Positions 18,766 to 27,948 of a stretch of 33,649 bases of DNA are shown in pieces. Numbering within the stretch: the stretch's first letter is position 1; each line of letters begins with the position of its first letter. The translations under genes were made by a program, and so were the position numbers. Origin of the DNA: Nanobdellota archaeon (GTDB lineage Archaea; Nanobdellota; Nanobdellia; Pacearchaeales; GW2011-AR1); the NCBI GenBank assembly GCA_027364705.1, contig DAHXOU010000045.1, positions 1 through 33,649 on the forward strand, given 5' to 3'. The notes beneath the pieces are model-generated. The model did not search any database. It was not told where the DNA came from and was given only the letters and a program-made list of their open reading frames with translations.

Positions 18766-19545
18766 TTAAATAATCATGAAATCAATTCTCAACCTAATTT
18801 TATACGGAGCAATTTCTCCTGCTTTTTTGACTTTCAATATTTTTATTTTCTTTCCTGCTTTCTCTGCTTCTTTCTTAACTTTATCGACGACAGAGTCAAT
18901 TTCCTCAACTTTACAAAAATCATAATAATAAATTCTTGTTCCTTTCTTGCTCAATAAAAAAGCCGATGGTAAAAACGTATCTTTCAATTGCGGACGAGGC
19001 ATTACAATAACATCAAATTTTTGATTTAGTTTGGGAGCAATTCTTTTAACATCTCCATTAACAAGTTCAACTCTGTTCTGAACTTTATTCAGTTTAATAT
19101 TTGTTTCAGCATATTTATTTGCTTCACGATTTATCTCATTTGAATAAACTTTCTTTGCTTTAGATTTTTTCGCAATGACAATTGAAAATGGTGCAACTCC
19201 CGCAAACATTACAAAGACAGTTTCATCTTTCTTTATCATAGATGCAATTTCTTTTCTCTCGTTGCTGAGTCGTGGAGAAAAATAAGTCTTGTCTATATTA
19301 AATCTAAAGACACAATCATTCTCTCGATATAGAACCTCTTTAGTATTTTCACCTGCAATAAAATTTGTAGATAATTTCCTTAATCTTCCCTTTATTTTTT
19401 CTTTTTTCTCAAGAACAGTTTTTACAGCTCGATTTGATTCTAATATTTTCTCAGCAAACTTTTTTTTGTCTTTAAGTTTAAAATTTTCAGGAAATTTAGT
19501 AAGAACAATATTTCCCAAAATATCAAAAGAACGAGGATTATTCAT
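18766..19545 (-). CDS. Trm5/Tyw2-family class I SAM-dependent tRNA methyltransferase
   Basis: YFSPRLSNERKEIASMI, VFVMFAGVAPFSIVIAKKS, VYSNEINREANKYAETNIKLN, DVIVMPRPQLKDTFL. ATG 19545 (MNNPRSFDIL) overlaps the upstream stop by 8 nt; the track ORF opens at 19578. Confidence 0.8.
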   Translation of the reverse strand: MNNPRSFDILGNIVLTKFPENFKLKDKKKFAEKILESNRAVKTVLEKKEKIKGRLRKLSTNFIAGENTKEVLYRENDCVFRFNIDKTYFSPRLSNERKEIASMIKKDETVFVMFAGVAPFSIVIAKKSKAKKVYSNEINREANKYAETNIKLNKVQNRVELVNGDVKRIAPKLNQKFDVIVMPRPQLKDTFLPSAFLLSKKGTRIYYYDFCKVEEIDSVVDKVKKEAEKAGKKIKILKVKKAGEIAPYKIRLRIDFMII

Positions 19546-20188
19546 CTTGAGTAACTGCCTTGGATAAGGCCTCTCCAACTTTTGCTCCTGTTTCCAATTT
19601 CAAACGATTTTCTTCTTCTTTTCTTTTCTTCTTGTTTTCTTTCATTTGTTTTGCAAATTGTTTTATAAAAAGGAAAACAAACACCAAAGCCACGACGATA
19701 ACTAATCCGAGAATTACTTTTACATACCAAGGGTTTTCCCCGAAGAACAATTGTATGATTAAATTAACAATCATTGAAAATAATCCAAACTGAGCCAGGA
19801 GTATAACAATTCCCAAAGAAATAAGTGTAGAAACCCATTTTGAAAAGAGACTCATTTGAAGAGCATTATTAATTACCAAAAAAGAATATATCCATAAAAT
19901 AATTATCAGAAGTAAAGCAAGAGATAATGAATAAGGCATTCCAAATAGAATCGAAAATAAAGGACTTATAGCATTAAAAAAAGAATCAATCGCCATAATG
20001 ACGGGGTTTTGAAGAAGATTATTTTTCAAATCAATTCCCCAAGTTTTCCAGTCAGAAGTTAAAGTAACTCCTTCAGCAGAAACTCCGAATATAGAATTAT
20101 CTAAAAGACTATCTTGAGCAATTACAAGGTTAGAAAATAATGAAATTGCTAACAATCCTAAAATAAAAAACACACAAACTTTTTTCAT
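19538..20188 (-). CDS. Multi-pass membrane protein with signal peptide and charged C-terminal tail
   Basis: MKKVCVFFILGLLAISLFSNLVIAQ signal; several TM segments; KQMKENKKKRKEEE tail. Confidence 0.65.
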   Translation of the reverse strand: MKKVCVFFILGLLAISLFSNLVIAQDSLLDNSIFGVSAEGVTLTSDWKTWGIDLKNNLLQNPVIMAIDSFFNAISPLFSILFGMPYSLSLALLLIIILWIYSFLVINNALQMSLFSKWVSTLISLGIVILLAQFGLFSMIVNLIIQLFFGENPWYVKVILGLVIVVALVFVFLFIKQFAKQMKENKKKRKEEENRLKLETGAKVGEALSKAVTQDE

Positions 20189-20229
20189 AATCTACAAAGA
20201 AAAAAGAACTTTAAAAATTTAATCAACTA

Positions 20230-20886
20230 TTATTTTCTTTTAAATTCTTGCTGAATCTCTCTTAATCCTCGGATTGCTGCACCGGCTTCACTTGAACTTT
20301 TGATTGATTTGATATATTCTTTTTGTCCTTTTCTCTTAGCAGCCCATTTAGCAATCCAGTTACTTCCAACAGATAACCCGATAAAGATAATTATAGAAAT
20401 TATTATTTCTATTGCAATTCCCAAAGCTCCAAATCCTGCGGCAAAAGAAATTAATCCATAAGTAATATTTCGGATTATATTAGTCAAAGCAGCGATTATA
20501 GACATACCAGCAGAAATAATTAGTATAACCCACCAGTTAGAAAAAATAGTAGTAAGTTCAAGCAAATCATAAATTCCTACAAAAAGAATTAATAAAACAA
20601 TTACAGAAATAATAACATCTTTCCATGTGTTTCCGACGAGATTAAGTGCATCCCAAATATTAGAAACAGTTTCAGGAGGAGCTTCATCCAAAAATACATT
20701 TCCCGTCATTGAAATTGTATTTTCTGAAATAATATTTCCTGTCGGCTTCCCTATTGCAGCAAGCATTAAGGTAATACAAATGAATGCAATAATTCCTAAA
20801 GCAATTAAAGGAAATTTCTCTTCAAGAGATCTTTTTTTCTTATTGGAAGAATTAATTTTCATCTTTCCCCCTCTCTTTTTCTTCAT
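20230..20886 (-). CDS. Multi-pass membrane protein (start could be the internal Met at 20862)
   Basis: PLIALGIIAFICITLMLAAIG plus three more TM segments and a Lys/Arg-rich tail. Confidence 0.6.
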   Translation of the reverse strand: MKKKRGGKMKINSSNKKKRSLEEKFPLIALGIIAFICITLMLAAIGKPTGNIISENTISMTGNVFLDEAPPETVSNIWDALNLVGNTWKDVIISVIVLLILFVGIYDLLELTTIFSNWWVILIISAGMSIIAALTNIIRNITYGLISFAAGFGALGIAIEIIISIIIFIGLSVGSNWIAKWAAKRKGQKEYIKSIKSSSEAGAAIRGLREIQQEFKRK

Positions 20887-20972
20887 AAGGAAAAAAGGAC
20901 TCAGTTATTTATAAATGTTTTTAGGAAATAAAACAAGAATAAATTTATAAAAACAATTTACTAAATAATCCG

Positions 20973-21524
20973 ATGAAAAAGAGTTGGTTATTTGTCTCAT
21001 TAATATTTCTAATTAATTTTGCTAGTGCACAGGGTATAAGTGAAATACTTGAAAGCATTGACGAATCGACGATGATTCTTTATGCAGTTTTCATACTTGC
21101 CTTCACACTTTTATTTTTCACCTTATCTAAAACTCTTTTCAAAGAACCTCAAAACAAGATATTTGCAGCAGTAGTTTCTGCAGTCATTGCATTACTAATG
21201 ATATACGGAATAAATAAAATGGACTTCGATGTGAGCGGATTTTTCTTTGACCTCGGAGTTTCTGAAAATACTCTGTTGACAATAGTCCCAATAATTATTA
21301 TAGTAGGAATAATTTTTGCAATAATAAAATTCGCTAAAGATTCTTTGTTTATAGTCGGCGGAGTTTCAATCGTGCTTGGATTTTTCGTAGAAGAAAAAGT
21401 TCTGCTTTTTGTAATCGGAGGAATTTTGATAATAACAAGATTATTTATCATTCCGAAAAATGTTTGGAATTCTTCATCAGGACGAGGTTCTGATTCTTCA
21501 TCAGTAAGAAATTGGAGACCTTAA
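20973..21524 (+). CDS. Membrane protein with signal peptide and several TM segments
   Basis: MKKSWLFVSLIFLINFASAQ signal; TATA-like tttataaa ~26 nt upstream of ATG. Confidence 0.65.
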   Translation: MKKSWLFVSLIFLINFASAQGISEILESIDESTMILYAVFILAFTLLFFTLSKTLFKEPQNKIFAAVVSAVIALLMIYGINKMDFDVSGFFFDLGVSENTLLTIVPIIIIVGIIFAIIKFAKDSLFIVGGVSIVLGFFVEEKVLLFVIGGILIITRLFIIPKNVWNSSSGRGSDSSSVRNWRP

Positions 21525-21536
21525 TTAGAAGTCAAA

Positions 21537-22574
21537 TTAAAACCACTTATCTAATCCCTTTTGTTTGTTCTTCTCATTAATTTCCCTTAGTCTTTCAAGT
21601 TGTTTCTGAACTCTCTCGTCGGAAAAATCATGTCTGTCTACAAGTATTTCTCGGATTTTCTTTTCATTTACTTTTTTAAACTCAAAGACAGAATGTGAAA
21701 CATTTGGCTTGTGAAATAATTCAAAAATTTCTCTCCAATCAAATTGGTCTTCTTCAGGTAAGTTTTTCATTTGTTCTTTAACGCTATCAAAAATTAAAAT
21801 CGGTTGTTTAAATCTCTGAACTACTTGCAAAGCTTTTTTCTGTCCGATTCCGGGAATTCCTTTCGGATTGTAATCTGTTCCAACTAAAATTCCGAGACAA
21901 ATCAATTGATCAATATTTATTTCAAGAGAATTCAAAACTTTGTCAAGTTCAATCATCTCAGGTTTTACTTCCATCCATCCACTAACTGTTTTTCTTTTTC
22001 TTGCAAGAGTTAAATTCCTAATCAATTTCGGCGCACCAAAAAGAAGACTATCATAATCTTGACTTGCACTCGCATAAATTCCTGCTCTCTTTGCAAGATT
22101 AGCTGCCTGCGCTTCTCCTTCTCCAGGTGCCTGAACAATAGCAATTCCCATCGCTTCAAGAAGTTCCTTGCTTTCACTAATCATTTCGTCGTTAAGTCGG
22201 ATAAGCTGACTGCTATATCTTTTCATTTTCTCAAGATTTTCCTCTCCCTTCGCCTCTTCATATCTTCCCTGTGCAATGTCTCTTGCCCCTCCACGTTTCG
22301 CAAAAGTTTTGTATTTCTGTTCTGGAGGTTTTCCGTCAAAGACATAAACAAGTTTAAGCCCATGTTCTAGAAGGGTTATATTTCTGTAAAAAATTCCTGA
22401 AAGATGACTCGTAATTCTTTTCTGGCTATCCATTAATGGCGTCCCGTCCGCTTGTCTCACCGACGACAAAAATTGATACAAACTGTTAAAAGCATCAACG
22501 CAAACTATTTTTCCCTTAAGGTCAGAAAGTTCGATATCTTTTCGGGTTATTATTTCCCTTATATTTAGTCCCAT
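21537..22574 (-). CDS. fen: Flap endonuclease 1
   Basis: VCVDAFNSLYQFLSS, YVFDGKPPEQK, APGEGEAQAANLAK, ASQDYDSLLFGA, GTDYNPKGIPGIGQKKAL. Confidence 0.95.
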   Translation of the reverse strand: MGLNIREIITRKDIELSDLKGKIVCVDAFNSLYQFLSSVRQADGTPLMDSQKRITSHLSGIFYRNITLLEHGLKLVYVFDGKPPEQKYKTFAKRGGARDIAQGRYEEAKGEENLEKMKRYSSQLIRLNDEMISESKELLEAMGIAIVQAPGEGEAQAANLAKRAGIYASASQDYDSLLFGAPKLIRNLTLARKRKTVSGWMEVKPEMIELDKVLNSLEINIDQLICLGILVGTDYNPKGIPGIGQKKALQVVQRFKQPILIFDSVKEQMKNLPEEDQFDWREIFELFHKPNVSHSVFEFKKVNEKKIREILVDRHDFSDERVQKQLERLREINEKNKQKGLDKWF

Positions 22575-22608
22575 TAATTATACATCTTACCCAAATATAA
22601 ATATTTTA

Positions 22609-22989
22609 TTATATTTTATCAATTCTTTCCATAGAACAATCAAGCATGTTTTTGTATATTTTGCCGACTTGCAAATCATTATAGGACTCAATATTCTGAA
22701 CACCTGTTTTTCGAAATTTAGGGAATATCAAAAGAGCTTTTCTTTTTGCTTCACTGTCGTTGCCGAAACTATTTTCATTTATTCTTGAATTTGCCCAAAG
22801 ATTGTAAAATTCCTCATATCTTTTCTGAACATTCTCTTTTCTTGGAGGAGTTTTCAATTTATTCCTTTCAAAATCCTTTTCTGCTAATATGCTAAGATAA
22901 ACTAAGTTAGCAATTTTATGTCCAACACTTCCAGTTGGATCTTTTTCAACATCATACTCTTTGTATAATCTTTCAAGTAAAGTCATCAT
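22609..22989 (-). CDS. Hypothetical protein
   Basis: 126-aa ORF divergent from polB; no family recognised. Confidence 0.5.
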   Translation of the reverse strand: MMTLLERLYKEYDVEKDPTGSVGHKIANLVYLSILAEKDFERNKLKTPPRKENVQKRYEEFYNLWANSRINENSFGNDSEAKRKALLIFPKFRKTGVQNIESYNDLQVGKIYKNMLDCSMERIDKI

Positions 22990-23041
22990 AATAAAATCCT
23001 CAAACGAGAATATTTAAATCTTATTAATGGCTGGATTAAAC

Positions 23042-25501
23042 ATGAAAATTGACTTCATTCCCGTTGATTATGACTATTTTGATTTTGAAGGTAGGAACTA
23101 TGCAAAAATAATCGGAAGAGACAAAAATGGAAAAAGAGTTTGCATAATTGATTCCTGTGATATATATTTCTGGGCAATTCTAAAAGAAAAGTTAAGTCAA
23201 AAAGAAATACAGAAACTTCAGGAAAAAATTGAAAAAATACAATTAGATGTTAAGGGAAGAAAAACCCGAGTTGAAAAAACAGAACTGCATGATAAAAAAT
23301 TTCTCGGACAGAATGTAAAAGCATTGAAAATATTCGCAACAAATTACAAAGACTTGCACGACATTGCCGACGAACTTGGAATGCCCGAAATAGAAAAGCG
23401 CCGAGGTTATGATATCGGTTTCATAAGTCATTATATCATCGAGAAAAAATTAAACCCCTTATGTTGGTATGAAATAGAAGGAGAGGTTCTGAATAACAGT
23501 TTAGATTTCGGAGGAATAGATTCTGCATTAAACGTCGATTTGTGTATCAAGACATTTTCAATAAAACAATTAGATAAAGAAAGTTTCACACCAAAAGTTC
23601 TAGCATTCGATGTCGAGGCAGACGAACTGAAAATTGGCGAAGGAGAAATTCTTATGATTTCATTTGTATCTGAAAATTTCAAGAAAGTAATAACTTGGAA
23701 AAAGCATAAAGAAATCCCGAATGTCGAATATGTAAAAGATGAAGCTGAACTTTTAGAAAAGTTCGCAGAAACAATAAAAAAAATTTCCCCCGATTTCCTC
23801 GTCGGATATTTCACTGATGGATTTGATTTTCCTTATATAAAAGCACGAGCAAATAAGTTTAAAGTTAAATTAGATATTGGGTTGGACGGAAGCCAGCCGA
23901 AATTCTCGAGAGGCGGTGCAAAAGTATTCAGCACAGCAAAAGTTGATGGAATTGTTCACATCGATTTATTGCGATTTATTGAAACAGCTTATTCACAATA
24001 TATGTCTTCGGAAACTTTGTCGCTGAATGAAGTTGCAAAAGAATTTCTCGGAGATACAAAAAAAGAGCACGAGCATAAACATTCTTCAAAAATCTCAGGC
24101 GACGAATGGACAAAATATTTTGAATACAATCTACACGATTCAGTTTTAACTTACAAGATTTTTGAAAAAATCTGGCCAGACTTAATTGAGTTCACAAGAG
24201 TTATGCACGAACCAGTTTTTGATGTTTCAAGAAATGGAATGTCAAGAAACGTCGAAGATTATATTATTCATAACCTAGAAAGATTTAATGAGATTCCCGA
24301 AAAACGTCCGACTTACGACGAGATTGGAGAAAGAAAAGGAAGAGAAAAATATGTCGGAGCTTTTGTTTTCGAACCAACAGCAGGATTGTATGAAAACTTG
24401 GGAATATTTGATTTCACAAGTTATTGGCCGAGTATAATTGTAACATTTAATCTTTCAAAATCGACGATGCTGGAGAAAAAAGAAAAAAATTCCTTTGAAG
24501 TTGATTTGGAAGATAAAAAAGTTTATTTCTCAAAAGAGCAGGGATTTTTTCCGCAAATGCTTCAGGAAATAATTGAGAAAAGAAAGAAATACAAAAAAGA
24601 ACTCGCTCAGAAATTTGATGTTATAAAAAAAGCAAGGAGCAATGCGTTCAAACTTTTAGCAAATGCTTCTTATGGATACATGGGATTTTTCGGAGCAAGA
24701 TATTATTGCCCAGAAGCTTCTGCATCAGCGACGTCGATAAGTAGGGATTTCATAAAAAAAATAATCGACAAGATAAATAATGAAGGTTACAAAACAATCT
24801 ACTCAGACACAGATTCTATTGCATTTTTGTTAAACAAAAATTCTAAAGAGAAAACTCTTGATTTTTTGAAAAAATTAAACTCTGAACTTCCGGGAGTGAT
24901 GGAACTTGAACATGAAGACTTTTACAAAAGAGGAATTTGGGTTACAAAAAGAACAGGCGAGTTTGGCGCAAAGAAAAAATATGCTCTGATAACTGACAAT
25001 GGAAAATTAAAAATTCGCGGTTTTGAAACGGTCAGAAGAGATTGGTGTATTCTGGCGAGAAATACACAGAATAAAATTTTGAGAATGGTATTGGAAGACG
25101 GAAATGAAAAAAAAGCGTTTGAATACATAAAAGAAATTATAAAAGAAGTTAAAGAAAGAAAAATCGATTTGAAAGATATGACAATCAGAACTCAATTAAA
25201 AAAACTCATAACCGAATATAAATCAATTACTCCGCACGTCGTCGCGGCACAAAAAATGGTAGAAAGAGAAATTCCCGTCGATATGGGGAGTTTGATTGAA
25301 TATTATATCTCAGAAACAGAAGGCAAGAAAAAATTAGTCCGTGATAAAGTAAAACTTATTGACGAAAAAGGAGAATATGACATAAAATATTATCTAGAAC
25401 ATCAGATTCTTCCAGCAGTTGAAAATATTTTTCAGGTTTTTAATATCGACATAAATGAAATTGCAAAAGACAAAAAACAAAGAACATTAGGAGAATTTTA
25501 A
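23042..25501 (+). CDS. polB: Family B DNA polymerase (track start 23027)
   Basis: Exo I FDVEAD, Exo III YNLHDS, DFTSYWPSIIVTFNLS, KLLANASYGYMGF, YSDTDS. TATA-like tatttaaat at 23011-23019 fits a start at 23042. Confidence 0.94.
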   Translation: MKIDFIPVDYDYFDFEGRNYAKIIGRDKNGKRVCIIDSCDIYFWAILKEKLSQKEIQKLQEKIEKIQLDVKGRKTRVEKTELHDKKFLGQNVKALKIFATNYKDLHDIADELGMPEIEKRRGYDIGFISHYIIEKKLNPLCWYEIEGEVLNNSLDFGGIDSALNVDLCIKTFSIKQLDKESFTPKVLAFDVEADELKIGEGEILMISFVSENFKKVITWKKHKEIPNVEYVKDEAELLEKFAETIKKISPDFLVGYFTDGFDFPYIKARANKFKVKLDIGLDGSQPKFSRGGAKVFSTAKVDGIVHIDLLRFIETAYSQYMSSETLSLNEVAKEFLGDTKKEHEHKHSSKISGDEWTKYFEYNLHDSVLTYKIFEKIWPDLIEFTRVMHEPVFDVSRNGMSRNVEDYIIHNLERFNEIPEKRPTYDEIGERKGREKYVGAFVFEPTAGLYENLGIFDFTSYWPSIIVTFNLSKSTMLEKKEKNSFEVDLEDKKVYFSKEQGFFPQMLQEIIEKRKKYKKELAQKFDVIKKARSNAFKLLANASYGYMGFFGARYYCPEASASATSISRDFIKKIIDKINNEGYKTIYSDTDSIAFLLNKNSKEKTLDFLKKLNSELPGVMELEHEDFYKRGIWVTKRTGEFGAKKKYALITDNGKLKIRGFETVRRDWCILARNTQNKILRMVLEDGNEKKAFEYIKEIIKEVKERKIDLKDMTIRTQLKKLITEYKSITPHVVAAQKMVEREIPVDMGSLIEYYISETEGKKKLVRDKVKLIDEKGEYDIKYYLEHQILPAVENIFQVFNIDINEIAKDKKQRTLGEF

Positions 25502-25509
25502 AAATAATT

Positions 25510-25749
25510 TTATTTCTTCATGGGACATTTACCGCCACGGATACAAGCACAATAAGAATGAACATTTGCACAAATTCCGCCGAAGATAGCTATTAAACTC
25601 CAGAATAAAGGTTTTGTAAGTATTCCTATAAGCGTTGGTTCGCTTTTAGGAAGAAGATAAATTCCCATAGTAAATCCAAAACAACCAAGGATTATCAAAG
25701 CGTGTCCAAACAATGCTAATTTTTTATTTCCCATAATAAAACTAATCAT
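25510..25749 (-). CDS. Small two-TM membrane protein with Cys cluster
   Basis: 79 aa, hydrophobic; NVHSYCACIRGGKCPMKK C-terminus. Confidence 0.55.
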   Translation of the reverse strand: MISFIMGNKKLALFGHALIILGCFGFTMGIYLLPKSEPTLIGILTKPLFWSLIAIFGGICANVHSYCACIRGGKCPMKK

Positions 25750-25817
25750 ATCTATTATTTAAATTTTTTTAAAACAATAATCATAAAAACTGTTGACTAT
25801 TTCTTTTTCTATGACAA

Positions 25818-25880
25818 TCAGCCCTGAGCACAAATTTAGTGGGAAATTCGAGCGGAAGAAACCGGAGGTGTCGTCGCATG
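25818..25880 (+). repeat. Copy A of a diverged ~60-nt dispersed element; putative structured leader/ncRNA
   Basis: tcagccctgagcacaaatttagtgggaaattcgagcggaagaaaccggaggtgtcgtcgcatg aligns with copy B at 29037-29099. Confidence 0.6.
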
Positions 25881-26843
25881 ACTAAAAGAACTTACGAACC
25901 AAAACCATTATTTCTTGAAAGAATGAAAAAACTTCTCGGAAATGATTTTGAAAATTATATGAAAATTCTGAAAGAAGACCCAGTTCGTTCTTTTCGTTGC
26001 AATACAATAAAAATTTCTCCTACAGATTTGAAAAAACGTCTTGAAGATAAAGGATGGAAAATAAAAATTCCTTTCAAAGATTATCCTGAAATTATGATTG
26101 TTGAAAATAAACTCCAGCCAGGAGAGTTAGGAAGAAGTTTAGAACATTTGCTGGGATATTATTATATCCAGGAAATTGCGAGTATGCTTCCTGCTCTTGT
26201 TCTAAATCCAAAAAGCAATGAAAGAGTTTTAGATTTGTGCGCGTCGCCAGGAAGCAAAACAACTCAAATGGCGTCGATGATGAAAAATTCTGGATTGCTA
26301 ATCGCAAATGAAGTTAAAGTCGGAAGAATAAAAATTCTCGCAGCAAATATTGAAAGATGCGGAGTCATGAATATAATTATGACAAGAAGAGATGGAATTG
26401 CATTGTGCAGAAGATTCAAGGAAGAAAATTTTCTATTTGATAAAATTCTGCTTGATGCACCATGTTCAGGAGAAGGAACAATAAGAAGTACACCTTCAAC
26501 ACTTGAAATGTGGAATATAAAAACAATTGAAAATCTTTCGAAGTTACAGAAATCACTAATCGCTTCAGCAATAGAAATTCTCAAACCCAACGGAGAATTA
26601 GTTTATTCCACTTGCACTCACGCGCCAGAAGAAAATGAAGAAGTCTTGGATTTTGCATTAAAAAATTTTAAAGTCAAAGTTGAAAAAATATCTCTGCCAA
26701 TGAAAACAAATCAGGGAGTTACAAAATGGATGGAAAAAGAATATCTTGACGATGTAAAATATTCATGCAGAGTCTATCCCCACACAGCTGATACCGAGGG
26801 ATTTTACATTTCTAAAATTAAAAAGTTGAAAACCAAAAATTAA
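25878..26843 (+). CDS. NOL1/NOP2/Sun-family RNA m5C methyltransferase (track start 25839)
   Basis: RSFRCNTIKI, VLDLCASPGSKTTQMASMM, ILLDAPCSGEGT, VYSTCTHAPEENEEVLDF. ATG 25878 preferred because 25839-25877 is repeat copy A. Confidence 0.9.
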   Translation: MTKRTYEPKPLFLERMKKLLGNDFENYMKILKEDPVRSFRCNTIKISPTDLKKRLEDKGWKIKIPFKDYPEIMIVENKLQPGELGRSLEHLLGYYYIQEIASMLPALVLNPKSNERVLDLCASPGSKTTQMASMMKNSGLLIANEVKVGRIKILAANIERCGVMNIIMTRRDGIALCRRFKEENFLFDKILLDAPCSGEGTIRSTPSTLEMWNIKTIENLSKLQKSLIASAIEILKPNGELVYSTCTHAPEENEEVLDFALKNFKVKVEKISLPMKTNQGVTKWMEKEYLDDVKYSCRVYPHTADTEGFYISKIKKLKTKN

Positions 26844-26844
26844 A

Positions 26845-27453
26845 ATGAAAACAAAAATGGATTATCTGATTAAAGAACTAAAGGAACACTTACCATTCAC
26901 AACATTAGCAACAGTGATTTCAATGGCCTCGATTTTATTGTTATTAAAAATTAATTCAATAAATTCATTTGTTCCTTTTTTCTACGTATTTCACCCAGCA
27001 CACATACTTTTTTCGGCGATGGTTTCAAGCGCTATGTTTTATTATTACAAGAAAAATATTTTATTTTCAATACTGACAGGATTGTTCATCTCAATAATAA
27101 TCGGCTCAATCTCAGACGTATTATTTCCTTACTTAGGAAGTTCATTATTAGGAATACCTATCTCATTTCACCTTCCTGCAATAGAAAATCCAGGATTAAT
27201 TTTAGGAGTAGGATTAATCGGAGCAACTTTTGGTGCAATAATTAAAAAAACAAAATTCCCACATTTCATCCACGTTTTTATCTCGGTGTTTGCTTCACTG
27301 TTATACATCTTTGCATACTCAACAAATTTTTCATGGGTAAGTTTAATTCTTATCTTAATTATAACTTCAATATCCGTCGTAATTCCGTGCTGTTTGGGAG
27401 ATATAGTCCTGCCAAGATTATTTCAAAATAAAATAAAAAGGAAGACAAAATGA
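26845..27453 (+). CDS. Multi-pass membrane protein, hypothetical
   Basis: Five or more hydrophobic segments, tightly spaced between the NSUN gene and 27450 ORF. Confidence 0.6.
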   Translation: MKTKMDYLIKELKEHLPFTTLATVISMASILLLLKINSINSFVPFFYVFHPAHILFSAMVSSAMFYYYKKNILFSILTGLFISIIIGSISDVLFPYLGSSLLGIPISFHLPAIENPGLILGVGLIGATFGAIIKKTKFPHFIHVFISVFASLLYIFAYSTNFSWVSLILILIITSISVVIPCCLGDIVLPRLFQNKIKRKTK

Positions 27454-27944
27454 TTCCACTAAAATTTTTCAATAAACAGGAAAAGGAAAAATTCATAAAA
27501 AAATTGAATGAACAATTCGGGATAAAAGAAATTCCGTTTGAATTAGCAAAACTCGGAAAAGAAAGAATCATGGCATTTTCAGGAGAGCTTTCAGAAAAAG
27601 AAATTTTGGAACTTGACAGAATTGCAAGGATAGAAGGAATTGGAGTCTACTTTGCAAAAATCGACGAGAACACAAAAGAGATAAGACTAAGTATTGAAGG
27701 AGTACAATTAATGCAAGAACAAATAACAAAAAATATTTTCGAACTCGACGAGAAACAAGCAGAGCAATGGATGATGGGGCAGGAAATAAATATTACTACG
27801 GGAAAAAAAGGATTTTACATTATGAGATACAAAAATGATTTTTTAGGAACCGGAAAAATATCTATAGAAAAAATCAGCAACTTCATTCCAAAAAGCAGAA
27901 GATTAAAATACAAAGAAAATAAGATAGAAGAATTAAAGCAATAG
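27450..27944 (+). CDS. PUA-like/RsmF C-terminal-like RNA-binding protein
   Basis: LSIEGVQLMQEQITKNIFELDEKQAEQWMMGQEI and NDFLGTGKISIEKISNFIPKSRRLK resemble the PUA-like tail of NSUN enzymes. Confidence 0.6.
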   Translation: MIPLKFFNKQEKEKFIKKLNEQFGIKEIPFELAKLGKERIMAFSGELSEKEILELDRIARIEGIGVYFAKIDENTKEIRLSIEGVQLMQEQITKNIFELDEKQAEQWMMGQEINITTGKKGFYIMRYKNDFLGTGKISIEKISNFIPKSRRLKYKENKIEELKQ

Positions 27945-27948
27945 TAAA

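Noticed and set aside
25839-25877. GTG start of the NSUN gene adding MGNSSGRNRRCRR
   Set aside because: This stretch is part of repeat copy A, whose other copy is non-coding; ATG 25878 gives a normal N-terminus.
25818-25880. Hammerhead ribozyme in element A (CTGA...GAAAC...GTC)
   Set aside because: CUGAUGA core is absent, cleavage triplet geometry does not fit, and copy B lacks CTGA at the same place.
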